Assembly: GCF_000306235.2 (NCBI RefSeq)
Contig: NZ_AKWZ02000010.1
Span: 372,001 to 436,000 of the forward strand
Origin: Leptospira fainei serovar Hurstbridge str. BUT 6
GTDB lineage: Bacteria > Spirochaetota > Leptospiria > Leptospirales > Leptospiraceae
Length of the DNA: 64,000 bases
Reading direction: 5' to 3'
Under the pieces are notes generated by a model that was not told the origin of the DNA, searched no databases, and worked only from the letters and a program-made list of their open reading frames with translations. The translations under genes and the position numbers were made by a program. Positions 24,684-32,868 of the stretch are shown here, in pieces (positions within the stretch are counted from its first letter, which is position 1; each line of letters opens with the position of its first letter).

Positions 24684-26624
24684 TCATTTCCCGTCATCCC
24701 CACCATGACCTCGGGAGAGATTATTATTCAGGTAGGATCCTACGGCCTTATTCTTTCCGACGCCCTGCTCCATGTACAGAAACTTTTCTTTTAATTTCTT
24801 TTCGTAGCTGGATAGATGGGATTCGAAGTTTTTAATTTTCTTATTATTATCAGCAAACTGTTCTTCCAGAAGCTTGATTTTGCTAGTAACCAAACCGCCT
24901 GCAAATTGAGTATAAGGCTTTAGGTGTTCTACAAGATTCACGCCCACACCGGTGTCCATTCGAGCATCAGAATTACTATCTTGGGCGAAAAGATGCCTCA
25001 CTGCGTCCGGGTTTTCGGAAAGTCGTTGAGACAATTTTTGATCGTCGACCTGCAAGAAACCCTCCTGAATATCCGCCCACTTGCTACCTACCGATCCGGT
25101 CGAGACTCCGATATCCGTTAGCATACGAATTTCCGAGCCGGCTAACGGAGAAAAAGAGGACGTCGTGACGGTCTTCATTCCGGCAACCAATCTAACGATC
25201 GAGTTATCGCCTGCAAGAATTCCTGTCTTCGTCTTTCCTTCCCAAAAGGCCCGGCTAATATCCGGATCTTCGCCCTTACCGTCGGAAACCCCGCTTTCTC
25301 GATCCACTGCAGTCGCTTCCTTGGAATACTTTAAAACATTATTATATGCTTCTACGAATTCCTTTATCATCTTGATTCCCTTCTGAGAATCCACTTTTAT
25401 ATCGACGACGATCGGACCTTCGCTTTTCTTATGTAAATTCAGATTGATTCCGTCGAGAACGTCGGTTAAACCGTCGTTCTTAGGACGAGTAACTTCGATA
25501 CCATCGACGGTAAACAATGCGTCTTTTGCCTCGACGATCGTTTTAGCCGGTTTTGCTCCCATAAACTCGCTCGGAATAACAAGACGAAAATCTGAAAATT
25601 CTTTCTCTTTACCGGATTGATTGACTACGATGATAGCGCGAATCTTCTTATTGTCCAACGCGGATTTTAAGATAATTTTGATCTTGCCTTCTTTATGTGT
25701 GGCCGCATCCAAAAAAATCTTCTCTTGTTCGTCGGCTTCGTAGATTACTCCGAGAGAAATCGTTTCCCCTTCTACAAGAGGCTCGGATAGACTAGCCTCG
25801 ATTCTCGAACCCTTCTTAGCTTCCTTGGCTTCGGTAAGAAATTTGAACGCTTGCTTGGAACCTATTTTGACTTTCGTCGGTTCTTTTCCGACGGGATCGG
25901 AAATGAAGTAAGGCTTGGCGTCCTTATCCATGGAATATTTTTCCGGTTGGAAAACGTCGGTTTGTAGCGGTTCAACTGCGATCGGAAAAACTTTAGGAGG
26001 TTCCTGAGGCAACATTCCGGCGACCAACCCGGCAGCCTTCAACACGCCGCTTGAATCGTCGAACTTAAGTAAATTCTCCTTTCCCGATTGAGAAGCCGTT
26101 AAAGTAAGGACGGTCTTATCTTGGTCTACTTTGACGAGAGCCGGCTGTGCCAAGCCCGCCGCTCCCGTGCGAATCATGATAGAAAGGTCGCGTATCGTTC
26201 CGCCGGAGAAATCGATTTCCTTTTCGTTCTCACCTGAAAAGATCTTAAATATCCCTGCGGGAATCTTTCTTTCAGTATCGATGGGTTCGCTGGATATCTG
26301 ATGGAAAGTTGCCAATTCTTTAATATCGATTTTTCTCTTTCCACTTGCTGCAGAACGCGAAGCGTCGCCGGTAATCACACCTTCGGGTTCGGAGACGATC
26401 GACTTAGTCGCAAACGGAGCGGTAAAAGAAGTGATCTCTCGAGTTTTATTTTGCAGTTCGGTAGTGAGTATTTTAAGGTCATTCCATGCTTTGACCTGGG
26501 CTTTATTATAATTATTCTGCCTTTCCAAACGACGGATCGGCTTCGCTTCCAATTCTACAAGCTTCTTAACGATCTGGTTCGTATCTTGGCCGGAACTAAG
26601 TCCCGGAATTGTAAACGCGGGCAT
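24684..26624 (-). CDS. fliD: Flagellar filament cap protein FliD (HAP2)
   Basis: 646 residues. The N-terminus MPAFTIPGLSSGQDTNQIVKKLVELEAKPIRRLERQ and the following KAWNDLKILTTELQNKTREITSF are the conserved FliD_N signature. The C-terminal FliD_C region (MIKEFVEAYNNVLKYSKEATAVD ... LTDIGVSTGSVGSKWADIQEGFLQVDDQKL...) and the terminal coiled coil (LEEQFADNNKKIKNFESHLSSYEKKLKEKFLYME) are typical. It caps the growing filament, in spirochaetes inside the periplasm, and guides flagellin folding. It is longer than the enteric protein, mainly in the middle domain. A strong GAGGAGGGG site precedes the ATG. Confidence 0.93.
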   Translation of the reverse strand: MPAFTIPGLSSGQDTNQIVKKLVELEAKPIRRLERQNNYNKAQVKAWNDLKILTTELQNKTREITSFTAPFATKSIVSEPEGVITGDASRSAASGKRKIDIKELATFHQISSEPIDTERKIPAGIFKIFSGENEKEIDFSGGTIRDLSIMIRTGAAGLAQPALVKVDQDKTVLTLTASQSGKENLLKFDDSSGVLKAAGLVAGMLPQEPPKVFPIAVEPLQTDVFQPEKYSMDKDAKPYFISDPVGKEPTKVKIGSKQAFKFLTEAKEAKKGSRIEASLSEPLVEGETISLGVIYEADEQEKIFLDAATHKEGKIKIILKSALDNKKIRAIIVVNQSGKEKEFSDFRLVIPSEFMGAKPAKTIVEAKDALFTVDGIEVTRPKNDGLTDVLDGINLNLHKKSEGPIVVDIKVDSQKGIKMIKEFVEAYNNVLKYSKEATAVDRESGVSDGKGEDPDISRAFWEGKTKTGILAGDNSIVRLVAGMKTVTTSSFSPLAGSEIRMLTDIGVSTGSVGSKWADIQEGFLQVDDQKLSQRLSENPDAVRHLFAQDSNSDARMDTGVGVNLVEHLKPYTQFAGGLVTSKIKLLEEQFADNNKKIKNFESHLSSYEKKLKEKFLYMEQGVGKNKAVGSYLNNNLSRGHGGDDGK

Positions 26625-26642
26625 GGTCCCCTCCTCTTATTT

Positions 26643-26650
26643 CCATCGGC
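26643..26650 (-). promoter_or_regulatory. Possible sigma-28 minus-10 element upstream of fliD
   Basis: GCCGATGG matches six of eight positions of the FliA minus-10 consensus GCCGATAA and sits just before the fliD ribosome-binding site. The expected TAAA element 15 bases further upstream is only a weak TTAT, so the call is tentative. Confidence 0.3.
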
Positions 26651-26792
26651 CGTTTTCAAAAAAGCATAAGCCCTTAGAAGAGGAAATATGAAGAATCCAG
26701 GAGCTTTCCTAGCACCGTTAAGGAACGTTACGAACGTAAGAAAAGGGACATAAAATGAGCCTAAGCTCCTTTTAAGTAACTCTCGTTTGCTG

Positions 26793-27320
26793 TCACATAA
26801 TGGAGATCGTGTACGTTACGGTGGCTCCACCTGGAACGACTAATTCGTAACACCGATAGCTTCCTGAGTTTGTCATGACGCTTCCATTTGAATAAGGAGC
26901 TTGGACGTTAAATGCATCGAAATTTGAGGAAGCATTCACGTTTGTCGGACTGATCGAAATATTCGGCTTCGCGAGATTTAACAATCCTCCGGAGCTACCG
27001 GATGGGGAAGAACTGAAGGTCACCGAATCGGTAGTTCCCCCACCCATGTATTCAAAATAAAGTACCATTACGTTTGACATTCCGTAATAACCGACAGGAT
27101 TCATAACCGTGGCAGTCTTAGGACTTCCCTTTACTAGCATGCTTTGGCTGTAACAAGGCCCGGACCCTACGGGAGATATTCCGCCTGCCAGAGCTACCGC
27201 CAAAAGATACCCGGGATCGCTACTTTTACTGCTATAAGAAGAATTGTAGCAGTTAGCATAAAAAAACGCTCCCAAAAGGAGGAAGAGAGGAAACTTTATC
27301 AGAAAACTTTGCGATTTCAT
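26793..27320 (-). CDS. Exported lipoprotein of unknown function
   Basis: 175 residues from the ATG at 27320 (MKSQSFLIKFPLFLLLGAFFYANC). GGAG upstream supports this over a TTG five codons earlier. The lipobox-like FYANC marks a lipoprotein. The mature chain is Ser/Gly/Asn-rich and low in charge (YSSKSSDPGYLLAVALAGGISPVGSGPC, SSSPSGSSGGLL), ends in a beta-type tail (ELVVPGGATVTYTISIM) and has two or three Cys. This resembles small surface-type leptospiral lipoproteins, but I cannot name the family. It is monocistronic, after a 170-base gap from fliD. Confidence 0.65.
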   Translation of the reverse strand: MKSQSFLIKFPLFLLLGAFFYANCYNSSYSSKSSDPGYLLAVALAGGISPVGSGPCYSQSMLVKGSPKTATVMNPVGYYGMSNVMVLYFEYMGGGTTDSVTFSSSPSGSSGGLLNLAKPNISISPTNVNASSNFDAFNVQAPYSNGSVMTNSGSYRCYELVVPGGATVTYTISIM

Positions 27321-27570
27321 ATACCGGTTCTCCAAGACATTTACAGGCGAGAGTAAAGTCCCCGCCCATTTGCCAAATCCACTTCGGCGGTAATTCTTTG
27401 AAAACTAATTTGAAAAACGTCCATTCCGGAATTGGTATTGGTCGTTCGCCTCACATTTCCGGTCTACGATCGATTAGGCGATATCATGCTAAGAACAGTA
27501 TATTCAATATAATTAAAATATGCCGATCCTCATCTAAAATGAAGAATCCTTTAAAAACAAATCGAAGACA

Positions 27571-28221
27571 TCAAGGAGCGACTGTAACGTCCTGAAATAA
27601 AATCTTAAACGCTCCGTTAGGACTGATTCTTTCCAAAGAAAAAGGGATGGAGCCGATCGTCGCATATCCTTCCCAGCTCGTAGCCCGAGTAGGTTCAGCA
27701 GCGCCGCTCTTATGGTACGTCCAATAACGTATTTTATAATCCGAATCGTAATAAAGACGATACATGTCTCCCGGCGTAAAACCGCCTTGGTCCGGATATT
27801 TGATCGATAATCTTCGTAAAGGTCCTTTTCCATCGGGACGAGGCTGAGGGCCGTCGTACGTGAGCGTTACCCCCGAATCCCAAACTAGATGAAAAGGGAA
27901 AATCAGCCAGTAACTATCGTTGATGAATTTTGCCTCGATTTCTTTGGAAGCTTCATCCATTTGATTTCGATTATATTGAAATTCTTTTTCCCCGTCGAGG
28001 AAGGAAACATCTTGGGTTTTAGGAGCCCATGTCCAGGCTCTCCGAACCAATTCCTTTTCAGGAGTCCAAACTACAAAAGTGAACTTAATTTCGTTCACTT
28101 TATCGAAAGAAGTTCCGCCATGTGCTAAAAATATCTTGTGAGCGATAGTTTCCGGCGAAACCGAACAACCGAGTACGATTGCAGTAAGGAACCAAGCCGG
28201 ATTTAGAAATCGAACTTTCAT
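27571..28221 (-). CDS. Lipoprotein of unknown function
   Basis: 216 residues. The signal peptide MKVRFLNPAWFLTAIVLGCSVS ends in a lipobox-like VLGC. The mature part starts ETIAHKIFLAHGGTSFDKVNEIKFTFVV and continues with alternating beta-like segments (RRAWTWAPKTQDVSFLDGEKEFQYN; YWLIFPFHLVWDSGVTLTYDG; GDMYRLYYDSDYKIRYWTYHKSG). This layout, including the opening helix with HGG and the DxxYKIR... strand, recalls the LolA/outer-membrane lipoprotein-sorting-like fold seen in many small lipoproteins, but that is an impression only. It starts four bases after the acyl-CoA dehydrogenase stop and is probably co-transcribed. Confidence 0.7.
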   Translation of the reverse strand: MKVRFLNPAWFLTAIVLGCSVSPETIAHKIFLAHGGTSFDKVNEIKFTFVVWTPEKELVRRAWTWAPKTQDVSFLDGEKEFQYNRNQMDEASKEIEAKFINDSYWLIFPFHLVWDSGVTLTYDGPQPRPDGKGPLRRLSIKYPDQGGFTPGDMYRLYYDSDYKIRYWTYHKSGAAEPTRATSWEGYATIGSIPFSLERISPNGAFKILFQDVTVAP

Positions 28222-28225
28222 AGCC

Positions 28226-30010
28226 TCAAGCTACTCTGGCGGAAGAGACTTTTGCGCGCAATTTCGCTTTCAAACCTTCCGTAAACGCCAAACTATCGAG
28301 ACAGTAGTCTTCGACGTGCGCAAGCCGTTCGGCTCTTAATTCTTCGGGCGTGCGCAACGTCGATTTATAAAAGAGTAAGCCTGACAATAATCTCGCGGTC
28401 GCCCAAACGATCTCATCCGCAATTTCCTCCCGCTCTTCGCCCGACGGGAGTTCTTTATACAAACTTAATATCTCTCTATACGCGTCCCAGACTTCCGCCA
28501 AAGTTTTGACTTCGTCCGTTGCGAAATGGTTCCATTCGTTTTCGACGTATTCTCGTAAAAAGCCGTGAGCCGCCATTCCGGTCACTATGCCGCCGATTGC
28601 AGCATTGACTTGGATTTGAGAAGTTCCGTCATAAATGGTAGTTATTCGTGAATCTCGGTATATCCTCGAAACATCATAGTCTTCCGTAAATCCGGCGCCT
28701 CCATGAAGCTGCACGCCGTCTCCCGCAACACGAACACAAGTTTCCGAACAATAAAATTTAGAGATAGGCGTCATTAATCCTGCAAGCCTTTCCCAATATT
28801 TTAAGACTACGTCGGATTTCAGGTCGCGTTCAGATGCGCCTTTCTCTCTCAGATGTTCGCCTCTAAAATAATACAAATCCATACTGCGAGCGCATTCCAT
28901 GACAAGGCCGCGCATCGCCATCGTTTCTCTTTCCATCCTTCTCAAAATCTTACGAACGGCAGGAATCTCCGCGATCGGCTTTCCGAATTGAATGCGTTCC
29001 GACGTGTATTTTTGTGTTTCGGATAACGCGGCCTGCGCGATTCCGACGCCCTGCTGAGCTATACCGACCCTCGCGCCGTTCAACATACCCATCGTATGTT
29101 TAATTAAACCGTGACCTTCTTCTCCGATCAAGATTCCAGGCGTATTTTCTAAAACCACTTCGCAAGTGGGAGAACAATGCAAACCCATCTTCTTCTCGAT
29201 CCCTGCAATTTGAACGTCTTTTGATTGGACTAGAAAGAAAGATAGTCCTCTAGCGCCGCTGCCGGGATTCCCGGTTCTTGCCAATAAAAGTAGAATTGCC
29301 GGAATTTCTCCCGTACCGCATCCGTGAGTGATAAAGCGTTTCGTTCCGTTTAGGAGATACGTAGTTCCGTCTTTCTGAACTGCACGGGTTCTCAGACCGG
29401 GAAGATCGGAGCCATGATCCGGTTCGGTTAACCCCATTGCACAAGCGAATTCGCCGGCAGCAAGTCTCGGCAACCAAGCCTCTTTTAATTCCTCACTTCC
29501 GTTCTTCTCGATAATTTCGGCTAGATTCACGCATCCGATCGCTATACATACGGACGCATCTACCCGATAAAGTATCTCGCCGAAAAAAGCCCGGACCGTC
29601 CAAGGAATTCCCAAACCTCCGTATTTTCTGGAAAACCCGGTAGGTTGAAGTCCCGCGTCACGCGCCTTTCTAACGATTTCCAACATTTTTTCGGGAAATA
29701 TAACGCGGCCGTTTTCGTATTTCAATCCGACTTTATCCAATTCCGAAACATACGGCGCGATTTCCTTACCTGCAAATTCTCCGAGAGATTCTAACAAAGT
29801 TCTATAATATTCCAACGCTTCGTCGTAAGAAGAAGGTGCAGTTGCATATCGTTCGTCTCCGGCTTTATATTTTTCCGCATCTACAAAGCCGTTTTCGTAG
29901 GAATCAATGATCTCCTTCCACGCGATAAGATGATCGAAATGCAATCGGAGATCCGGAACGTCGTTAAAATAATGATTTTGGAGCATAAGAATGAGGTCCT
30001 TGTGACTCAT
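28226..30010 (-). CDS. Acyl-CoA dehydrogenase (long C-terminal extension)
   Basis: 594 residues from the ATG at 30010, chosen because GGAG lies seven bases upstream; an ATG six codons earlier has no such site. The family core is clear: CAMGLTEPDHGSDLPGLRTRA and YLLNGTKRFITHGCG (FAD and substrate loops), ARVGIAQQGVGIAQAALSETQKYTSERIQFGKPI, and VQLHGGAGFTEDYDVSRIYRDSRITTIYDGTSQIQ. The usual catalytic-Glu motif YEGT reads YDGT here, so the base may be Asp or lie elsewhere, as in some subfamilies. The N-terminal (AcdN-like) and C-terminal extensions match the 600-residue dehydrogenases used in fatty acid beta-oxidation, the main carbon source of leptospires. Confidence 0.88.
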   Translation of the reverse strand: MSHKDLILMLQNHYFNDVPDLRLHFDHLIAWKEIIDSYENGFVDAEKYKAGDERYATAPSSYDEALEYYRTLLESLGEFAGKEIAPYVSELDKVGLKYENGRVIFPEKMLEIVRKARDAGLQPTGFSRKYGGLGIPWTVRAFFGEILYRVDASVCIAIGCVNLAEIIEKNGSEELKEAWLPRLAAGEFACAMGLTEPDHGSDLPGLRTRAVQKDGTTYLLNGTKRFITHGCGTGEIPAILLLLARTGNPGSGARGLSFFLVQSKDVQIAGIEKKMGLHCSPTCEVVLENTPGILIGEEGHGLIKHTMGMLNGARVGIAQQGVGIAQAALSETQKYTSERIQFGKPIAEIPAVRKILRRMERETMAMRGLVMECARSMDLYYFRGEHLREKGASERDLKSDVVLKYWERLAGLMTPISKFYCSETCVRVAGDGVQLHGGAGFTEDYDVSRIYRDSRITTIYDGTSQIQVNAAIGGIVTGMAAHGFLREYVENEWNHFATDEVKTLAEVWDAYREILSLYKELPSGEEREEIADEIVWATARLLSGLLFYKSTLRTPEELRAERLAHVEDYCLDSLAFTEGLKAKLRAKVSSARVA

Positions 30011-30129
30011 CAGTATGCTCCGCTTCATAGTTCGGTCAATCCGTTTTCTAAATCGGTGACTTCACAATATAAGCTAAAATAAACGCATGTTCGGTTAAAC
30101 GAAGAAAGGATTCATTTGATCGTCCAACT

Positions 30130-30162
30130 AAAAGCTCGTCGTTAAGATGGACGGGCTTTTTT
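30130..30162. terminator. Bidirectional rho-independent terminator
   Basis: AAAGCTCGTC / GACGGGCTTT form a 10-bp stem with one G-U pair around an eight-base loop, with TTTTTT after it on the plus strand and CTTTT on the minus strand. On the minus strand it would end the transcript of the derlin-like gene (30212-31105). Confidence 0.65.
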
Positions 30163-30211
30163 ACACGGAGAATCTTTTACGAAAAATAGTCCGATCGAAA
30201 AAGCGGCTCTC

Positions 30212-31105
30212 CTATTTAACGTGTTGATGATTGTGCAAATGCTTTTCACAATATTCGTGATCAGCACACTCCACACAATATCTAAAATCCATTTGCGGAT
30301 CATCTTTTTCCGTAATGCCGCATACGAAACATTTATGGACCGTCGGAAGAGAATCGACTTTGACCGATTTCATTTGAGTTCTTACATTTCCTCTAAGATC
30401 ACGCCAAATATCCTTTCCATAAAATAGGATTAAATTAGAGAGACCTACCAAGATGCCGAGTAATGGAAATGCGGAACCGGTGATCATTACGTACGTGATT
30501 CGGGTATAAAGCATGATTCCGGCCACCAAGAAACCCAACCATTTGATTCTAACAGGAATGATAAAGAATATGTAAATCTGCATGTTAGGATGCCGATATG
30601 CAACCGCAAGAAACAGGCATTCATAAAATAGGCTGGAATCAACGGCAAGCGGGACGTACAAAGAAAAGATCGCGCCTGCGGTAATTTGGACCGCGCCCAA
30701 CCATAAGTACATATTAAAGCGAGGAATGCCCAAGTCTTCCTCTAAGATTTTACCCATAAAAAAGAACACGTAGACGTAAAAGATCAAACCGATCCATGGG
30801 TTTCCGAAAAAGCTGGAGTTTACTTTGAATACATAAAGAAGTATGCTCGGCCAATCTCTTTCTTTTAGGGTTAAGGGAGTGATATTCCCGAAATCAGAAT
30901 CAAAAAGTAAAGAATACGCGCTCACGACCGCCGTTACTGCGGCAAAGTAACCTGTTAAGTTTTCAATGTGGAAATTTTGTGAGAAGTTTTGTAGGAAACG
31001 CTTCAATGGGAAAAAGAAATCCTTTGCTGAAAGTGCAAAATCTAAGCGAGCGAATACTTTCAGTCTCTTCATATATCGTATGTGTTTGGAAAGTCGTACC
31101 GTCAA
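30212..31105 (-). CDS. Derlin/rhomboid-like membrane protein with C-terminal Cys/His cluster
   Basis: 297 residues. About six membrane segments include FFGNPWIGLIFYVYVFFFMGKILEEDLGIPRFNMYLWLGAVQ and YRHPNMQIYIFFIIPVRIKWLGFLVAGIM. The latter has the pattern of derlins and related inactive rhomboids (peripheral strand then PxxxKWLP-like turn). I see no GxSG catalytic serine motif. After the last helix comes a cytoplasmic tail with a probable zinc cluster: CFVCGITEKDDPQMDFRYCVECADHEYCEKHLHNHQH. The start is uncertain: a TTG at 31105 or an ATG 11 codons later, neither with a good ribosome-binding site. Function is unknown; a membrane-protein quality-control or adaptor role is only analogy. Confidence 0.6.
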   Translation of the reverse strand: MTVRLSKHIRYMKRLKVFARLDFALSAKDFFFPLKRFLQNFSQNFHIENLTGYFAAVTAVVSAYSLLFDSDFGNITPLTLKERDWPSILLYVFKVNSSFFGNPWIGLIFYVYVFFFMGKILEEDLGIPRFNMYLWLGAVQITAGAIFSLYVPLAVDSSLFYECLFLAVAYRHPNMQIYIFFIIPVRIKWLGFLVAGIMLYTRITYVMITGSAFPLLGILVGLSNLILFYGKDIWRDLRGNVRTQMKSVKVDSLPTVHKCFVCGITEKDDPQMDFRYCVECADHEYCEKHLHNHQHVK

Positions 31106-31165
31106 CCAATTAAACCGATTCGATCGGTCGATGAAACCGCAACCTCCGGATCGCCTAAAATTACT

Positions 31166-31675
31166 CTATGATTCCGCGTGATAGATCGGATTCCAAGGAA
31201 TATCCGTAACGCCATAATCGAAACCGGATTGAAATAAAGCCGTGGATATTTGGCTGCGATGGTGCGTTTGATGATTAAAAAAATGCGTTACTAGTAGCCA
31301 AACCGGCAATGTCACTTCTTTGGAATACATAAAACTATAAAATGTAAGATCTTGCATCAGGAATTCCGTGGAAACCTCCTGGGTCCAGTTCGAAATCGAT
31401 TTGTCCAATTCCCGCCTTTTCTCTGCCAGTTCGTCAAAAGAGCTAAAAACTCTTTCTTTAAAATTCGTAATTTGGACGGGCCTTTTTTGAAATCTATCCA
31501 ACCAAGCTAAATCCATTAAAACTAGATGATTCCAAGTATTCGCTATAGACCCGAAAAATATTCTTTTGTCCGCCTCCCATTCTTCCGCCTTTAAACTAGC
31601 ACAAACGATTAATAAAGAATCATTTTGCCAACTATTATATAACGACATCGCTTTACAATATTCAACTTGAATCAT
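31166..31675 (-). CDS. DinB-family (DUF664-like) putative metalloprotein
   Basis: 169 residues forming a four-helix-bundle pattern. The three family histidines are visible: NTWNHLVLMDLAWLDRF and the pair in THFFNHQTHHRSQISTALFQSG. These bind a divalent metal in DinB/YfiT proteins, which include thiol-dependent transferases. The ending YGVTDIPWN is also usual. The substrate cannot be told from sequence. It stands alone upstream of the derlin-like gene. Confidence 0.85.
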   Translation of the reverse strand: MIQVEYCKAMSLYNSWQNDSLLIVCASLKAEEWEADKRIFFGSIANTWNHLVLMDLAWLDRFQKRPVQITNFKERVFSSFDELAEKRRELDKSISNWTQEVSTEFLMQDLTFYSFMYSKEVTLPVWLLVTHFFNHQTHHRSQISTALFQSGFDYGVTDIPWNPIYHAES

Positions 31676-31849
31676 AACAAATCGTGAAACCTAGACGCAG
31701 GATGGTCAATCGATTTCTAAAAGAGAAATCAATTGATCCGATCTTTAAGCATTCGGAAGAAATCATGAATTTATTTCGAATAGCGGTTAAGATTTTTTTA
31801 AAAAAGGTTTTGATTTTTTGGAATGTTTGAGAAAGTTTTTTAGGTCTAA

Positions 31850-32197
31850 ATGCCGATGTTGCGACGAGTTTTCATAAGCCTTTTTGTCTTGAGTTTGGCT
31901 AATCCGCCTTGCTCGGCCGCGACATGGAAAGATATAGCGCCCCCGACTAGAGCCCAGCAAATTTCCCGCGTAGATGAGTCGTCTAAATTCAAAGTTCATG
32001 ATGCGGTCAAAACCGAACTTCTTGCAATCTCCGAATCGGAATCCAATTTTCCAAAAATCGAAACTGCAGAGAATGTAGCAAGAGTTCCGTTCGCTTCTTT
32101 AAAGGCTTTTGAAGATGCGATAAGAAACATACGACCTTTCGAATCGAACGATTCGAATTTCTTCACTCCTTTAAATACGATTCGCATTTTAACCTAG
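31850..32197 (+). CDS. Small exported protein, function unknown
   Basis: 115 residues with a signal peptide (MPMLRRVFISLFVLSLANPPCSAA) cleaved probably after CSAA. The mature 90 residues are charged and helical (VDESSKFKVHDAVKTELLAISESESNFPKIETAENVARVPFASLKAFEDAIRN) without Cys or motifs. It lies 50 bases upstream of the DUF3347-like gene on the same strand. The two share an exported, helix-rich nature and may act together. An A/T-rich tract with TTTTTTTAAAAAAGG lies just upstream. Confidence 0.55.
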   Translation: MPMLRRVFISLFVLSLANPPCSAATWKDIAPPTRAQQISRVDESSKFKVHDAVKTELLAISESESNFPKIETAENVARVPFASLKAFEDAIRNIRPFESNDSNFFTPLNTIRILT

Positions 32198-32247
32198 AGT
32201 TTCGTTCGCTTTTTCGATCCGCGATCATTAACGTTAGGAGAATTTAT

Positions 32248-32688
32248 ATGCGCAATGTATTTGCTTATTTAGCAGCAGCCTCAATTATCACCGCAACCGC
32301 CGTTCCAGTAGCGGAAGTAAACTTTGAAGAGAAGTTACTCGAGCGTATGGCTCGCATTTATGAAGAATTGCTTTCCAGCGAAGAACGAAAAGTGAACGCG
32401 AAAGGAATCGCGGTCTTGGTTAGAGAAGCTAAAAAAAGCTCGGAAGAAACGAGAGTCATGTACGCGAAGGCCCAGACGTTCGCAGAATTGTTGGACAAAG
32501 CCCTCTCTCGCAGAGACCAGGAATTTCTTTACGGCGAGCTTTCCTTAACCTTAAGCAATCTCGCACCTAAATACTCGCTTCACGCTTTTCATTGCCCGAC
32601 GAGTAAGAAAGGTTGGATTGCTAAAGTTGAAACTGTTCGTAATCCATATTTGTCCGAAATGCGCGAAATCGGGGAAAAACTTAATTAA
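32248..32688 (+). CDS. Exported DUF3347-like protein
   Basis: 146 residues with a signal peptide (MRNVFAYLAAASIITATAVPVAEV). A helical region follows (EEKLLERMARIYEELLSSEERKVNAKGIAVLVREAKKSS). The end, HAFHCPTSKKGWIAKVETVRNPYLSEMREIGEKLN, resembles the HCPMA...W...xNPYYGxxMxxCG signature of DUF3347 domains found in periplasmic copper-efflux adaptors. Several usual metal-side residues are changed: Met to Thr/Ser and the final Cys to Glu. The ribosome-binding site TTAGGAGAA supports the start. Family membership is likely; metal binding is doubtful. Confidence 0.6.
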   Translation: MRNVFAYLAAASIITATAVPVAEVNFEEKLLERMARIYEELLSSEERKVNAKGIAVLVREAKKSSEETRVMYAKAQTFAELLDKALSRRDQEFLYGELSLTLSNLAPKYSLHAFHCPTSKKGWIAKVETVRNPYLSEMREIGEKLN

Positions 32689-32698
32689 CACTCAAAGC

Positions 32699-32726
32699 GT
32701 AACTCGGCTGTAACGAGCCGAGTTTA
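32699..32726 (+). terminator. Hairpin after the DUF3347-like gene
   Basis: AACTCGGCT and AGCCGAGTT form a 9-bp perfect stem, extendable to 12 with one bulge, around a six-base loop, 12 bases after the stop. Only TTTACG follows, so it is a weak terminator or an RNA-stabilising end. Confidence 0.5.
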
Positions 32727-32868
32727 CGTTGATCGCTCGGTATTTTTCCGGCATTTCATTTCCGATTTTAGTCTCATTTCACTTTAAACTCGCCGTTTTC
32801 TTTGCGTCGGAAGGCGACTTGACGCCCGTGATAGTACTTCTAAACAAAGAAGAAAGAAGGATTCCGCC

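Noticed and set aside
31790..31815. TTTTTTTAAAAAAGG tract as a terminator
   Set aside because: A/T-only symmetry without a GC stem; more likely a simple A/T-rich upstream region.
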